Below the pieces are notes generated by a model. It made no database searches. It was not told where the DNA came from and saw only the letters and a program-made list of their open reading frames with translations. DNA of 64,000 nucleotides from Enterobacter sp. Bisph1 (lineage in GTDB: Bacteria > Pseudomonadota > Gammaproteobacteria > Enterobacterales > Enterobacteriaceae), in the NCBI RefSeq assembly GCF_000814905.1, contig NZ_JXAG01000050.1, positions 225,420 through 289,419 on the forward strand, given 5' to 3'. The position numbers and the translations under genes are program-made. Positions 17,207 through 27,383 of this stretch are shown piece by piece (position 1 is the first letter of the stretch; each line of letters starts with the position of its first letter).

Positions 17207-18391
17207 TTACACCGGCACCGCGCCCCAGGGCTTTACCTGCATCCCTTTGAGCATCATCAGCCAGGCGATAATAATCGTTACCATCAGGATAATAAACAGC
17301 GATATCGGCGGCAACGTAGTGAGGATCACCCCGGTAAGCAGTGGGTTCATCGCCGCGCCCAGCCAGCCCAGCGCCTGGGCGGAAAAGTAACTCGCTTTCA
17401 TCCCCGGCGGTGCGATATGGTCAATCAGCAGGTACTCGCCAGGCGCAAAGATCACTTCGCCTAAGGTAAACACCGCGGCGGAAAGCCCCCACAGCCACAG
17501 ATTATCCCCTGACACCATAAAGCCCATCAGCCCAATAACAAAACTCACGGTGCCAAACGCCATCAGCGGACGCAGGTTGCTGGCGTTCAGCATACGGCCC
17601 ACCGCATATTGCAGCGTCACCACAATCGCGGCATTGACCGGAAGAACTACCGCCACCACGCGTTCGGCAAAATCGCTGCTGGCGACCGTCATGACATATT
17701 GTGACAGGCAGGAGGCAAACGAGCCGGCGACGAAAGACGCCAGAAAGTTTGACGCCGTAAACCAGCCCAGCGCTTTGTCTTTCAGCAACACCGAAGGCGA
17801 CCACGCGGCGGCCGGATCGTTACCCGCGCCGACGGCGATGCGCTGCACATACAGCTGGATAAACACCAGTGGAAACGCGGCGCAAACCGCCGCCAGCCAG
17901 AACGGCAAATTAATGCTTTGCATCACCAGCAGCGTGCCGAGCGGCGGGCCGACGGTCCAGCCAATATTCAAAAAGGTGTAGTTGAGGGAGAAAATTTTCG
18001 CTTTTGCCGCCGGCGTCAGCGTATCGGCAAAATAGGCTTTCAGCACCGTGGAAAAAACTGAATAGGCACAGTTAATAATGGCGAAAAACAGCACCACGAG
18101 GCCTGCATGATGAGAGAGGGGAATCGCGGCGAACCCAATGATAAAGGCCACGATCGCCAGCAGCATATAGCGCTTTTTATCGAATTTATCCGCCAGCAAG
18201 CCGAAGCCAAGGCTGAATACCACACCAACAGTCAGCGCCAGGGTCATAGCATAACCAACCTGATCAACGGCCATTCCATATTGGCGATTAAGGTAAATCG
18301 TCATAAAAGGCAGCGTCGCGCCGCGCCCAATTGTCAGTAAAAGTGAAGATGCCAGTAATGCGATGATGGAACGCGTTTGTTTATGGGCCAT
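17207..18391 (-). CDS. ydeE: YdeE, MFS dipeptide/drug exporter
   Basis: A 394-aa major facilitator with twelve membrane segments and the motif GLLADKFDKKRYMLL after helix 2. It closely follows E. coli YdeE, including GRGATLPFMTIYL and APGEYLLIDHIAPP, and has nearly the same length. E. coli YdeE has been reported to export dipeptides. The ATG at 18389-18391 is used because the frame further upstream adds residues that precede the first helix in no homologue I know. Divergent from eamA, as in E. coli. Confidence 0.92.
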   Translation of the reverse strand: MAHKQTRSIIALLASSLLLTIGRGATLPFMTIYLNRQYGMAVDQVGYAMTLALTVGVVFSLGFGLLADKFDKKRYMLLAIVAFIIGFAAIPLSHHAGLVVLFFAIINCAYSVFSTVLKAYFADTLTPAAKAKIFSLNYTFLNIGWTVGPPLGTLLVMQSINLPFWLAAVCAAFPLVFIQLYVQRIAVGAGNDPAAAWSPSVLLKDKALGWFTASNFLASFVAGSFASCLSQYVMTVASSDFAERVVAVVLPVNAAIVVTLQYAVGRMLNASNLRPLMAFGTVSFVIGLMGFMVSGDNLWLWGLSAAVFTLGEVIFAPGEYLLIDHIAPPGMKASYFSAQALGWLGAAMNPLLTGVILTTLPPISLFIILMVTIIIAWLMMLKGMQVKPWGAVPV

Positions 18392-18586
18392 TAACCTGTC
18401 CGCTATGCCAGTTGTTATATGTTTTTGTGATGTATACAGCTTTAACATGCATAAAGTGCGCGCGACAACCGCCGTTTTGTCCCAAAATGCGCAAACAGGC
18501 CTACCTGAATTAATGATCTGTCGCTGGGCGAGTTTTTAAGATAACGTAAATTTTTTACAAAAGTTAAACAAATACCGAGGCGGAGA

Positions 18587-19480
18587 ATGACGCGTAAAGA
18601 TGTCCTGCTGGCGATGCTGGTAGTAGTGGCCTGGGGGCTAAATTTCGTGGTGATTAAAGTGGGTCTGCACGATATGCCGCCATTAATGCTGGCTGGATTA
18701 CGCTTTGTGCTGGTCGCCTGTCCAGCAATCCTCTTTGTTGCCCGCCCCAAAGTACCGCTGCGGCTCCTGCTGGGGTATGGGCTGACCATCAGCTTTGGTC
18801 AGTTCGCCTTTCTCTTCTGTGCCATTAAATTTGGTATGCCGGCAGGGCTGGCCTCGCTGGTGTTACAGGCGCAGGCTTTTTTCACCATTATTCTCGGTGC
18901 CGGCGTGTTCGGTGAGCGTCTGCAGCGCAAACAATTTATCGGCATTACCCTGGCGGTAGTCGGCGTACTGGTGCTGATCGAATCCAGCCTCAACGGTCAG
19001 CATGTGCCGCTGTTGGGTTTTATGCTGACGCTGGCGGGGGCATTTAGCTGGGCCTGTGGCAATATCTTCAATAAGAAAATTATGCAGCACCCATCGCGCC
19101 CGGCAGTGATGTCGCTGGTGGTATGGAGCGCGCTGATTCCGATTGTCCCGTTTTTACTGGCCTCGCTTATCTTCGATGGTCCGGCAGTAATGCTGCAAAG
19201 CCTGGTCAGAATCGATACCGTTACGCTGCTGTCGCTGGTCTATCTGGCGTTTATCGCCACCATACTCGGCTATGGAATCTGGGGGACGCTGCTGGGACGC
19301 TATGAAACCTGGCGCGTGGCACCCTTATCGCTGCTGGTGCCGGTGGTCGGTATGGCGAGCGCCGCGCTGCTGCTGGGCGAAACCCTGTCGGCGTTACAGC
19401 TGGCGGGTGCGGTACTGGTGATGGCGGGCTTATACATTAACGTGTTTGGCTTACGGCTGCGTCGTTCGCTACGGGCATAA
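18587..19480 (+). CDS. eamA: EamA, O-acetylserine/cysteine exporter
   Basis: A 297-aa drug/metabolite transporter with ten hydrophobic segments arranged as two EamA repeats. The first repeat contains AWGLNFVVIKVGL and the second repeat AFSWACGNIFNKK. E. coli EamA (YdeD) exports cysteine-pathway metabolites. The ATG follows GGCGGAGA. It is convergent with marB and shares a terminator with it, the arrangement found in E. coli. Confidence 0.93.
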   Translation: MTRKDVLLAMLVVVAWGLNFVVIKVGLHDMPPLMLAGLRFVLVACPAILFVARPKVPLRLLLGYGLTISFGQFAFLFCAIKFGMPAGLASLVLQAQAFFTIILGAGVFGERLQRKQFIGITLAVVGVLVLIESSLNGQHVPLLGFMLTLAGAFSWACGNIFNKKIMQHPSRPAVMSLVVWSALIPIVPFLLASLIFDGPAVMLQSLVRIDTVTLLSLVYLAFIATILGYGIWGTLLGRYETWRVAPLSLLVPVVGMASAALLLGETLSALQLAGAVLVMAGLYINVFGLRLRRSLRA

Positions 19481-19503
19481 AAAAGCCCCGCACGGTGCGG
19501 GGC
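19478..19503. terminator. Bidirectional terminator between eamA and marB
   Basis: GCCCCGCA and TGCGGGGC form an 8-bp stem. The A-run at 19478-19484 gives a U-run for the minus-strand mar transcript, so it chiefly ends marRAB. Confidence 0.85.
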
Positions 19504-19509
19504 AAAACA

Positions 19510-19725
19510 TTAGCTGCGCTGGTGATAATAGGGCACGCCCAGCGAGTCGGATTTATCACTACCCACGCCCATATGGTTGAAATCAAAAGGCGATGCCTGT
19601 TGGGCCGTGGGTAAAATCATCGTGGCACGGCTACTTTGCGGTGCGGGATGATTCACTAACTCCGCATAACTCTGGCCGGAAAACAGCACCATTAAGGTGA
19701 CTGCGGCACAGGCGATACGTTTCAT
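19510..19725 (-). CDS. marB: MarB, periplasmic protein of the mar operon
   Basis: A 71-aa protein with a signal peptide ending SYA and a conserved C-terminal block FDFNHMGVGSDKSDSLGVPYY that is typical of MarB. In E. coli MarB lowers marA transcription by an unknown periplasmic route. It is the third gene of marRAB and begins 36 bp after marA. Confidence 0.93.
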   Translation of the reverse strand: MKRIACAAVTLMVLFSGQSYAELVNHPAPQSSRATMILPTAQQASPFDFNHMGVGSDKSDSLGVPYYHQRS

Positions 19726-19761
19726 ACTTTCCTCGATACGTCTTTTACTTAAGGCGATTAA

Positions 19762-20142
19762 TTAACAAGCGTGGTTCAGCGGGTGGAGATACCGGGATTC
19801 GGCCGGAATATCCGTTACGCGGAACTTATGCGGCGGCACGTCAAAATAGTTCTTAAACGTTCGCGTTAAGGTCTGCTGTGATTCAAACCCATAACGCTCC
19901 GCCAGATACAGGATCGGTTCATTGCTTCCTTTCAATTTTTGCGCAATTTCCGTCAGCTTGCGGCTACGAATGTACTGGCCCAGCGAGTGACCGGTCTCTT
20001 TTTTGAACATTCTTTGCAGGTGCCACTTGGAGTAACCGGAACGCTCTGACACTTTCTCCAGCGACAGCGGCGATTCCAGGTTGTCCTCGATCCAGTCCAA
20101 AATGCTATGAATGGTAATAGCGTCAGTATTGCGTCTGGACAT
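19762..20142 (-). CDS. marA: MarA, AraC-family activator of multidrug resistance
   Basis: A 126-aa activator with two helix-turn-helix units ([20 protein letters not shown] and [20 protein letters not shown]) and no effector domain. It is almost identical to E. coli MarA until the last 20 residues. It activates efflux and porin-control genes as a monomer at marboxes. The ATG at 20140-20142 lies seven bases after AGAGG; an ATG two codons earlier is too close to that site. It follows marR by 19 bp and should act on the marbox at 20677-20696. Confidence 0.97.
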   Translation of the reverse strand: MSRRNTDAITIHSILDWIEDNLESPLSLEKVSERSGYSKWHLQRMFKKETGHSLGQYIRSRKLTEIAQKLKGSNEPILYLAERYGFESQQTLTRTFKNYFDVPPHKFRVTDIPAESRYLHPLNHAC

Positions 20143-20161
20143 CGTCATACCTCTTTGTTTT

Positions 20162-20596
20162 TTAAGGCAAGATTTTCTTGAGCAAATGCTCAAGGGTTGC
20201 CACTTCTTCTGCCGTTAAGTTTTTAGTTAATTCTTGATGCAGGTTTTGCCCTACCAAAAGATGACATTGCTCACACAGCGCCGCGCCTTCGTCAGTGAGC
20301 TGCACCAGTACGCCGCGCTTGTCATTCGGATTAGGGTTGCGGTCGATCCAGCCTTTGCACACCAGCCTGTCCAGCATACGGGTCAGCGCGCCCAGATCGA
20401 CAGAAAGCACTTTTTTCAGTTCCACCGGGGTAATACATACCTGGCAGCGGATAGAGCAGAGCACCTTAAACTGGGTGGCGGTGATATCCAGCGGCGACAG
20501 ATAGTCGTTGAGTAAACGATCTTTTTTTTGGTTAACCATGTGAATTAAGCGGCCAAGAGGAATGATGTCGTTAAAAAGATCATTCGTGCTTTTCAC
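20162..20596 (-). CDS. marR: MarR, repressor of the mar operon
   Basis: A 144-aa winged-helix repressor starting with GTG, as in E. coli. The DNA-reading helix lies in [19 protein letters not shown], and the wing in [13 protein letters not shown]. All six cysteines of E. coli MarR are kept (47, 51, 54, 80, 108, 111), including Cys80 used for copper-driven disulfide release. It binds two operator sites just upstream of its start. Salicylate and related phenols relieve repression in the family. Confidence 0.97.
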   Translation of the reverse strand: MKSTNDLFNDIIPLGRLIHMVNQKKDRLLNDYLSPLDITATQFKVLCSIRCQVCITPVELKKVLSVDLGALTRMLDRLVCKGWIDRNPNPNDKRGVLVQLTDEGAALCEQCHLLVGQNLHQELTKNLTAEEVATLEHLLKKILP

Positions 20597-20601
20597 AATG
20601 G

Positions 20602-20613
20602 TTGCCCCGGCAA
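20602..20613 (-). promoter_or_regulatory. MarR operator site II
   Basis: TTGCCCCGGCAA is a near-perfect palindrome that overlaps the marR ribosome-binding region directly before the GTG start, in the position and form of E. coli mar operator site II (TTGCC...GGCAA). Confidence 0.8.
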
Positions 20614-20631
20614 GTAGATTAGTCACGGCAG

Positions 20632-20660
20632 ATATTATTGCTCAGGCAAATATAAGTCAA
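20632..20660 (-). promoter_or_regulatory. marRAB promoter with MarR operator site I
   Basis: On the minus strand TTGACT (20655-20660) and TAATAT (20632-20637) are spaced by 17 bp. Operator site I, TTGCCTGAGCAA (20638-20649), fills the spacer, so MarR blocks polymerase directly. Confidence 0.85.
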
Positions 20661-20676
20661 CCGAATGAATCCCTCG

Positions 20677-20696
20677 ATGCCACTATTTGCTAAAAC
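20677..20696. promoter_or_regulatory. marbox for MarA/SoxS/Rob
   Basis: ATGCCACTATTTGCTAAAAC matches the E. coli mar marbox and fits the degenerate consensus (CCAC core and GCTAAA end). It lies just upstream of the -35 element of marRAB, where MarA autoactivates. Confidence 0.8.
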
Positions 20697-20837
20697 GTTT
20701 CAGATGGTGAAAAAAACACCGGCATAAACGGTTGATAATTAAATAACTAAAAAGGTGCGTAGCCCTCCGGGGCATGCCAGACGACGCTGTTAACGCTATA
20801 ATGGCGAGGTTTTGTCTTCACACGGAGTGACTATCAG

Positions 20838-21512
20838 ATGGTGGAATTATTTAAAGCTATCGGCCTCGGGCTGGTGGTCCTGCTGCCCCTTGCGAACCCG
20901 TTAACCACCGTGGCGCTGTTTTTAGGCCTCGCGGGGAATATGAACAGCGCCCAGCGTAATCAGCAGGCGCGCATGGCCTCGGTATATGTCTTCATTATTA
21001 TGCTGGTGGCGTACTACGCGGGCCAGGTGGTCATGAATACCTTTGGCATCTCTATTCCGGGGTTGCGCATTGCCGGTGGCCTGATTGTGGCGTTTATCGG
21101 CTTTCGCATGCTGTTTCCACAGCAAAAACCCCATGATTCGCCGGAAGCCAAAACCAAGTCGGAAGAGCTGGAAGATGAACCGGGGGCGAATATCGCCTTT
21201 GTCCCACTGGCAATGCCGAGCACCGCCGGGCCGGGCACCATCGCTATGATCATCAGCTCCGCCTCGACCGTGCGCCACGGCATCGAATTTCCTCAATGGG
21301 TGATTACCGTCGCGCCGCCGCTTATTTTTGCCGCCGTGGCGGTGATTCTGTGGGCCTGCCTGCGCAGCTCCGGCGCGATTATGCGACTGGTAGGCAAGGG
21401 CGGTATCGAGGCGATTTCACGGTTGATGGGGTTTCTGCTGGTCTGCATGGGCGTGCAGTTTATCATTAACGGCGTGCTGGAAATTATCACCACCTGGCAT
21501 CCTACTGCCTGA
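20838..21512 (+). CDS. marC: MarC, UPF0056 inner membrane protein
   Basis: A 224-aa protein with six predicted membrane helices in two halves, starting [14 protein letters not shown], the hallmark of the MarC/NAAT family, with the second-half signature [14 protein letters not shown]. Despite its name, MarC has no proven role in antibiotic resistance; amino-acid export has been suggested for relatives. It is divergent from marRAB and convergent with sotB, as in E. coli. Confidence 0.93.
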   Translation: MVELFKAIGLGLVVLLPLANPLTTVALFLGLAGNMNSAQRNQQARMASVYVFIIMLVAYYAGQVVMNTFGISIPGLRIAGGLIVAFIGFRMLFPQQKPHDSPEAKTKSEELEDEPGANIAFVPLAMPSTAGPGTIAMIISSASTVRHGIEFPQWVITVAPPLIFAAVAVILWACLRSSGAIMRLVGKGGIEAISRLMGFLLVCMGVQFIINGVLEIITTWHPTA

Positions 21513-21544
21513 TAGCCTCATTTTTCCTGCTTGCTGTTGACGAA

Positions 21545-21567
21545 AACGGGCGGATTAACCGCCCGTT
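21545..21567. terminator. Hairpin between marC and sotB
   Basis: AACGGGCGG and CCGCCCGTT make a perfect 9-bp stem with loop ATTAA between convergent stops. Confidence 0.7.
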
Positions 21568-21578
21568 AATGCATTGAT

Positions 21579-22778
21579 TTAAATATGGCTGGGGGTCTGC
21601 TCTTCCAGTTTTACCGGCCAGCGGCGGAAAATCACCACTGCCCATACCAGCGCCACCAGGGCCGGGATCGCCCCGGCATAGCCGATGGCATCCATCGACC
21701 AGTGCAGGCTGATCTGATTTCCTACCAGCGCGCCCGCGCCGATTCCAATATTAAAGATGCCGGAGAACAGCGACATCGCCACGTCGGTGGCATCCGGTGC
21801 CAGCGCCAGCACTTTGACCTGCATTCCAAGGCCAATAACCATAATCGCAATACCCCAGACCACGCTCAGTAGCGCAAGGTGCATTTCGCTACCGGAGGCG
21901 GGCAACAGCATGACCAGCGAAATAACCAGCAAACCGATGGCGCTACAGATAAGGCCTGAGGCGTGCTGATTACCTAGCTTGCCGAACAGGACACTGCCAA
22001 TAATTCCCGCGCCGCCCAGCACTAACAGCAGCAGAGTGGCAAAATTAGCGCTAAAACCGGCGACGTTTTGCACAAAGGGTTCAATATAGCTGTAAGCGCT
22101 GTAATGAGCCGTCACTACTACTGCCGTCAGTAAATAGATGCACAGCAGCGCCGGGCGACGAAACAGCAGCGGCAGACTTTTCAGCGAACCCGAGTGCTCG
22201 CTCGGCAGCGGCGGCAGCAGTTTAACCAGGCACACCAGCGTCATCAGCGCACCCATACCGATAGCAAAGAAGGTGCTTCGCCAGCCGAAATATTGCCCGA
22301 CGATGCGGCCAATTGGCAGCCCGAGCACCATTGCCAGCGCCGTGCCGGTCGCCAGCAGGCTTAAGGCTTGCGCGCGCTTTCCGGCGGGGGCGAGGCGAAT
22401 CGCCAGAGAGGCGGTAATCGACCAGAAAATGGCGTGGGCGAAAGCAATACCGATGCGGCTAATCACCAGCACCTCAAAGCTCCAGGCCAAAAATGACAGC
22501 ACGTGGCTGGCAATAAACAGCACAAAGAGGGCAATCAGCAATTTCCGCCGTTCAATCTGGCTGGTCAGCAGCATAAAGGGCAATGACAGTAACGCCACAA
22601 CCCAGGCATAGATAGTCAGCATGATCCCCACCTGAGCGGTTTCCATGTCGAAACTCTGTGCGATATCCGACAGCAAGCCCACAGGCACGAATTCGGTGGT
22701 ATTAAAAATAAAGGCGGCGACCGCAAGCGTCACCACCCGCAGCCACGCGACTTTTCGTGAAACGGTATGTGTAGTCAT
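21579..22778 (-). CDS. sotB: SotB, sugar efflux transporter
   Basis: A 399-aa major facilitator of the DHA1 type with twelve membrane segments, the N-terminal [18 protein letters not shown] and the helix 2-3 loop [12 protein letters not shown]. It corresponds to E. coli YdeA/SotB, which exports arabinose and IPTG and limits sugar-phosphate-type stress. No operon partner; it is convergent with marC and divergent from a PhzF-like gene. Confidence 0.93.
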   Translation of the reverse strand: MTTHTVSRKVAWLRVVTLAVAAFIFNTTEFVPVGLLSDIAQSFDMETAQVGIMLTIYAWVVALLSLPFMLLTSQIERRKLLIALFVLFIASHVLSFLAWSFEVLVISRIGIAFAHAIFWSITASLAIRLAPAGKRAQALSLLATGTALAMVLGLPIGRIVGQYFGWRSTFFAIGMGALMTLVCLVKLLPPLPSEHSGSLKSLPLLFRRPALLCIYLLTAVVVTAHYSAYSYIEPFVQNVAGFSANFATLLLLVLGGAGIIGSVLFGKLGNQHASGLICSAIGLLVISLVMLLPASGSEMHLALLSVVWGIAIMVIGLGMQVKVLALAPDATDVAMSLFSGIFNIGIGAGALVGNQISLHWSMDAIGYAGAIPALVALVWAVVIFRRWPVKLEEQTPSHI

Positions 22779-22949
22779 AGGTTTTGGGTTGGTTGGTAAT
22801 AAGAAGAGCGGACGATCTTAATGCCATCACCGGCGAAAATACAAACATTTTGTGATGCAGATCTCATTTTTGCGCGTCAGGGGAAATAGCTGTTGCATCA
22901 GGGTTGAATAACCCGCAGAAACATAAGACAAATAACAAGAGGAACGACT

Positions 22950-23741
22950 ATGCAAACCATCGATTTCTATCTGGTCGACGCCTTTAGCGATCGTACCTTT
23001 GGCGGCAATGCCGCGGCTGTTTGTCCTTTAACCGAGTGGTTGCCGGATGCTGTGCTGCAGCAAATGGCGCAGCAGCATAATCAGTCCGAAACAGCCTTCT
23101 TTGTGCGTAACGATAGCGGGTTTGAACTGCGCTGGTTCACTACGCAATATGAAATAAACCTCTGCGGTCACGCGACCCTTGCCGCCGCGCATGTCATCTT
23201 TGAGTATCTCGATTACCCCCAGACGGACATTCTTTTTACCACCCGTTTTGTCGGCGATCTTAAGGTCAGCCGGAATGGCGACTGGCTGACGCTGGATTTC
23301 CCGGCATGGCAAAGTGAGGCCGTTAACGCCCCGCCGGAAGGGTTATTCAGCGCGCTGGGCATCGATAGCGCTAAAGAGGTGCGTGTGGCGCGGGATTACC
23401 TGGTGGTGCTGGAGAATCAAGTCCAGGTGGAAAGCTTAACCCCGGATATCCCGGCGATACTGCCCCTTGGCAAAATGGTCTGCGTGACCGCGCCCGGCGA
23501 TAATGACGATTTTGTCAGCCGCTTTTTCTGCCCCGGTGAAGGGGTAGCAGAAGATCCGGTCACCGGTTCAACCCACAGCATGCTGATCCCTTACTGGGGT
23601 GAAAAACTGGCTAAAAAGACGATGCAGGCGCGTCAGGTCTCTGCCCGAGGCGGTGTATTGCGCTGCGAATGGCGTGGCGACAGAGTCCTTATTGGCGGGC
23701 AGGCGACGCTCTATCTGCTGGGCAAAGTCTATTTACGTTAG
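22950..23741 (+). CDS. PhzF-family isomerase-like protein
   Basis: A 263-aa protein with the two-lobed diaminopimelate-epimerase fold of PhzF. It opens VDAFSDRTFGGNAAAV and has the catalytic Glu in NQSETAFF; the second lobe has GVAEDPVTGSTHSML. Most such proteins in enterobacteria (YddE group) have no known substrate and are not tied to phenazines; no phenazine genes are present. The ATG follows AAGAGGAACGACT. Its neighbours differ from E. coli, where yneK lies in this slot. Confidence 0.85.
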   Translation: MQTIDFYLVDAFSDRTFGGNAAAVCPLTEWLPDAVLQQMAQQHNQSETAFFVRNDSGFELRWFTTQYEINLCGHATLAAAHVIFEYLDYPQTDILFTTRFVGDLKVSRNGDWLTLDFPAWQSEAVNAPPEGLFSALGIDSAKEVRVARDYLVVLENQVQVESLTPDIPAILPLGKMVCVTAPGDNDDFVSRFFCPGEGVAEDPVTGSTHSMLIPYWGEKLAKKTMQARQVSARGGVLRCEWRGDRVLIGGQATLYLLGKVYLR

Positions 23742-23806
23742 CGCCTGTAGCCTGGCGGCAATCCGCTGGCCGCAACTAACCCGGCCAGCGACGTTAAGGT
23801 TAAAAA

Positions 23807-24751
23807 TTATGGCAGCCGGGCAATATTGCTTTTGATCACCGACACGGAGTGGTTGAATTTCGCCACTTCGTCCGCTTCCAGCTGTAATTCGATAATCTGC
23901 TGTACCCCGCTTTGCGCCAGCACCGCCGGTACGCCAATAGCGACGTCGTGCGCGCCATACTCGCCGTCGAGAATGCAGGAGATCGCCAGCGCACGGTGGC
24001 TACCGGTAAAAATATTGCGGCAAATCTCGGCAATGGTGCCGGCAATACCGTACTCGGTACAGCCTTTACGGGCGAAAATTTCGAAGCCGTGGCGGCGCAC
24101 CTTTTCCGCCAGCGCATCGACATCCAGCCGCTCGCCGGTTTTGCGCTGATAAACATCCACAATTGGCGAACCGTAGACCGACGAATGCGACCACACCGGA
24201 AATTGAGAGTCGCCATGCTCGCCGAGAATAAAGGCATCAATACTTTGCGCGCCAATCTCCAGCGCCTGCGCCAGCACGCGGCGTAAACGGGTGGTATCCA
24301 GCCAGACACCGGTGCCAATCACCTGGTTGCGCGGCAGCCCGGAGAGTTTCCACACCTGCCAGGTAATGATGTCGCAGGGGTTGGTCGCCACCAGAAAAAT
24401 ACCGTTAAAGCCGTTCGCCATCATCACCGGCACGATGTTTTTAACAATACGCGCGGTGTTATTCAGCTCATCGAGACGGGTTTGTCCCGGTTTTAACGCG
24501 CCGCCGGAAACGGTGATCACCGCAATATCCACATCCGCGCAGGCGTCGACCGACCGGGTAGAAATGGTCATCATGCCGGGCAGATACGCTGCGGCATCCG
24601 CCAGATCCTGCGCGTGCCCCTCCACGCGTGGCTTATCTAAATCGACCAGAATCAACTCTTCGCAAATGTTCTGGTTAAGCAGGGCGTACGCGGCGGAGGC
24701 TCCTACATTGCCGGTGCCGACGATCATCACTTTGCGGGCTTTGGTATTCAT
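23807..24751 (-). CDS. L-lactate/L-2-hydroxyacid dehydrogenase
   Basis: A 314-aa NAD-dependent enzyme of the lactate/malate dehydrogenase family. It shows the dinucleotide motif GTGNVGAS, the cofactor Asp in LVDLDK, the NPCD segment, the catalytic Arg region TTRLRR and the catalytic His in GEHGDS. The annotation is L-lactate or branched 2-hydroxyacid dehydrogenase; the family includes L-2-hydroxyisocaproate dehydrogenase. Common E. coli strains lack this gene at this place. It lies 146 bp downstream of ptrR on the same strand, so it may be under separate control. Confidence 0.85.
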   Translation of the reverse strand: MNTKARKVMIVGTGNVGASAAYALLNQNICEELILVDLDKPRVEGHAQDLADAAAYLPGMMTISTRSVDACADVDIAVITVSGGALKPGQTRLDELNNTARIVKNIVPVMMANGFNGIFLVATNPCDIITWQVWKLSGLPRNQVIGTGVWLDTTRLRRVLAQALEIGAQSIDAFILGEHGDSQFPVWSHSSVYGSPIVDVYQRKTGERLDVDALAEKVRRHGFEIFARKGCTEYGIAGTIAEICRNIFTGSHRALAISCILDGEYGAHDVAIGVPAVLAQSGVQQIIELQLEADEVAKFNHSVSVIKSNIARLP

Positions 24752-24896
24752 CTATATTCCATTTTCTGCATCATATGTTGCATAAGGTACAACCACTTAT
24801 CAACGACGCGCAACGGTGGGAAAGATGTATAAATTATTCATATGACAATGGCGGAGATTTACCGCTTGCTTTTAACAGTTTAATAACAAAGACATT

Positions 24897-25790
24897 TTAT
24901 TGTGCCTGGCTTTTTGCTGAAGTCGCTGGCTGCGCATCGGCGTTGAGCAGTTCAATAAACGCCTCCAGATGACGGGTTTTTGCCCCGCGTCGCCATACCA
25001 GCCAGGTGGTGAGCCAGCGCCAGTTCTCCGCCAGCGGCCAGGCCTGCACCTGGTGATGGCCGGGCATACTTTCCAGCATACTGCGCGGCATCAACGCCAG
25101 CCCCGCGCCCGCGATCACGCAGGCCAGCATCCCGTGGTAAGACTCCATTTCATGAATTTTGCCAGGCGTGGCGTTATCGGCATGAAACCAGCTCTCGAAA
25201 TGGCGGCGGTAAGAGCAGTTGGCACGAAACGCGTAGATACTGGCACCGTTGACCTGCGCCGCGCGACTAATGGTTTCATGACTGACGGGGGCGACAATCA
25301 TCATCTCCTCGCGATAAACCGGGAGCCCCTCAAGGCCCGGATGCATAATCGGGCCGTCCACAAAGGCGGCGCTCAGTTGCCCCTCAATGACGCCATCGAT
25401 CATCGTGCCGGAAGGGCCGGTAGCCAGATCGAATTGAATACGCGGGTAGCGTTGGTTATAGCGCGCCAGCGTCGCCGGAATGCGTACGGCGGCGGTACTC
25501 TCCAGCGCGCCGAGGGAAAACAGCCCCTGCGGTTCATCTCCGGCGACCACCATGCGTGCTTCATCCACCAGCGTCAGGATCTGCTGGCTATAGCGCAGAA
25601 AGCTGTGCCCGGCGGGGGAAAGACGCAGACGCTGGTTTTCGCGAATAAACAGATCCACGCCGAGCTCCGACTCCAGCTGGCGAATCCGCGTGGTCAGGTT
25701 CGACGGCACGCGGTGCACCTTCTGCGCCGCCTGGGTAATGCTGCCGGTCTGCGCCACGGCGTTAAACATCTCAAGCTGGGTAAGATCCAT
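24897..25790 (-). CDS. ptrR: PtrR (YneJ), LysR-type regulator
   Basis: A 297-aa LysR regulator: winged helix at residues 1-60 ([23 protein letters not shown]) and a periplasmic-binding-like effector domain. It matches E. coli YneJ/PtrR, which represses the divergent sad and responds to putrescine-related growth. The start lies about 100 bp from the sad start, so a shared control region is likely. Confidence 0.93.
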   Translation of the reverse strand: MDLTQLEMFNAVAQTGSITQAAQKVHRVPSNLTTRIRQLESELGVDLFIRENQRLRLSPAGHSFLRYSQQILTLVDEARMVVAGDEPQGLFSLGALESTAAVRIPATLARYNQRYPRIQFDLATGPSGTMIDGVIEGQLSAAFVDGPIMHPGLEGLPVYREEMMIVAPVSHETISRAAQVNGASIYAFRANCSYRRHFESWFHADNATPGKIHEMESYHGMLACVIAGAGLALMPRSMLESMPGHHQVQAWPLAENWRWLTTWLVWRRGAKTRHLEAFIELLNADAQPATSAKSQAQ

Positions 25791-25894
25791 GCCATTCTCT
25801 CTGCGTGAATAGTGAAGTTAATATTATTCAGTTTTCAGAAATAGCAAAGGGGGCCATGCTTAGGCAAGCCCTGAATGCAATTACTGGAGTCGAT

Positions 25895-27283
25895 ATGTCA
25901 TTTACCTCTGCCACTCATGCCCTTTCTATTAACCCGGCCACCGGCGAAACCCTGCGCGCAACCCCGTGGGCCAGCCGCGAAGAGGTGGATGCGGCACTGG
26001 AGCTGACCGCCAGCGGTTATCGCCAGTGGCGCGAACTGAGCGTTAGCCAGCGGGCGCAAAAATTACATGACCTCGGCGTAGCGCTGCGCGCGCGCGGGGA
26101 AGAGATGGCACTGATGATAAGCCAGGAGATGGGCAAACCCATTTTGCAGGCCCGCGCGGAAGTGAATAAATCTGCCGCCCTGTGTGACTGGTATGCCGAT
26201 CACGGCCCGGCAATGCTCGACAGCGAAGCAACCGAAGTCGAGCAGCAGCGGGCGACTATCGAATACCGACCGCTGGGGCCGATTCTGGCGGTGATGCCGT
26301 GGAACTTCCCCTTGTGGCAGGTGCTGCGCGGCGCGGCGCCAATCCTGCTGGCGGGCAACAGCTATTTGCTAAAACATGCGCCGAACGTGCTCGGTAGCGC
26401 AGCGTTAATCGGCGACATTTTTACCGCCGCAGGCTTCCCGCAAGGGGCGTTTAACTGGGTGAATGCCACCAACGACGGCGTGAGCCAGGCCATTAACGAT
26501 CCGCGCATTGCCGCCATCACCGTTACCGGCAGCGTGCGCGCCGGGGCGGCTATCGGGGCGCAGGCCGGGGCAGCGCTGAAAAAATGTGTCCTCGAACTGG
26601 GCGGTTCCGATCCCTTTATCGTGCTCAATGACGCGGATCTGGATCTGGCGGTAAAAGCCGCCGTTGCCGGACGTTATCAGAACACCGGGCAGGTGTGCGC
26701 CGCCGCGAAACGCTTTATCGTCGAAGCGGGTATCGCGAAAGCGTTTACCGAGAAGTTTGTCGCTGCCGCCGCTGCGTTAAAACAGGGCGCGCCGGACGCG
26801 GAAGAGAATTTTCTCGGGCCGATGGCGCGCTTCGATCTGCGTGACGAATTGCATCAGCAAGTTATGGCCACCCTTCGCGAGGGGGCAACGCTGCTGCTCG
26901 GCGGGGAGAAAACGCCTGGGGTCGGTAACTACTATCCGGCTACGGTGCTGAGTAATGTGACCCCGGAGATGACCGCCTTTCGCCAGGAACTATTTGGTCC
27001 GGTGGCGGCCATTACTACCGCGCGTGATGCCCGTCATGCGCTGGAGCTGGCTAACGATAGCGATTTTGGCCTCTCCGCCACCGTCTTTACCGCTGATACT
27101 GCACTGGCAAACGAGTTTGCCGAACACCTTGAATGCGGCGGGGTGTTTATTAACGGCTACAGCGCCAGCGATGCCCGCGTGGCCTTTGGTGGGGTTAAGA
27201 AAAGCGGTTTTGGCCGCGAGCTGTCCCATTTCGGCCTGCATGAGTTTTGTAATATCCAGACGGTGTGGAAAGATCGTCTTTAG
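25895..27283 (+). CDS. sad: Succinate semialdehyde dehydrogenase Sad
   Basis: A 462-aa NAD(P)-dependent aldehyde dehydrogenase that oxidises succinate semialdehyde to succinate in putrescine/GABA breakdown. The catalytic Cys is in NTGQVCAAAKRF, the general-base Glu in LELGGSDPF, and the cofactor loop in ITVTGSVRAG. The frame extends upstream, but the ATG at 25895 after GGAGTCGAT gives exactly the E. coli length. It is followed by a chemoreceptor gene that has no E. coli counterpart here. Confidence 0.95.
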   Translation: MSFTSATHALSINPATGETLRATPWASREEVDAALELTASGYRQWRELSVSQRAQKLHDLGVALRARGEEMALMISQEMGKPILQARAEVNKSAALCDWYADHGPAMLDSEATEVEQQRATIEYRPLGPILAVMPWNFPLWQVLRGAAPILLAGNSYLLKHAPNVLGSAALIGDIFTAAGFPQGAFNWVNATNDGVSQAINDPRIAAITVTGSVRAGAAIGAQAGAALKKCVLELGGSDPFIVLNDADLDLAVKAAVAGRYQNTGQVCAAAKRFIVEAGIAKAFTEKFVAAAAALKQGAPDAEENFLGPMARFDLRDELHQQVMATLREGATLLLGGEKTPGVGNYYPATVLSNVTPEMTAFRQELFGPVAAITTARDARHALELANDSDFGLSATVFTADTALANEFAEHLECGGVFINGYSASDARVAFGGVKKSGFGRELSHFGLHEFCNIQTVWKDRL

Positions 27284-27383
27284 CGCCGACGCGCCCCGGT
27301 AGGGCGCGTCACTGCGGGCTGTCATGGATGTGTCATGATCCTTTTGTAGACTCACGGCAACGTGGTAGTTACAGAAGAAGATC

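Noticed and set aside
27286..27310. GACGCGCCC/GGGCGCGTC hairpin after sad as a terminator
   Set aside because: The stem is perfect but no T-run follows, so it cannot be called a terminator with confidence.
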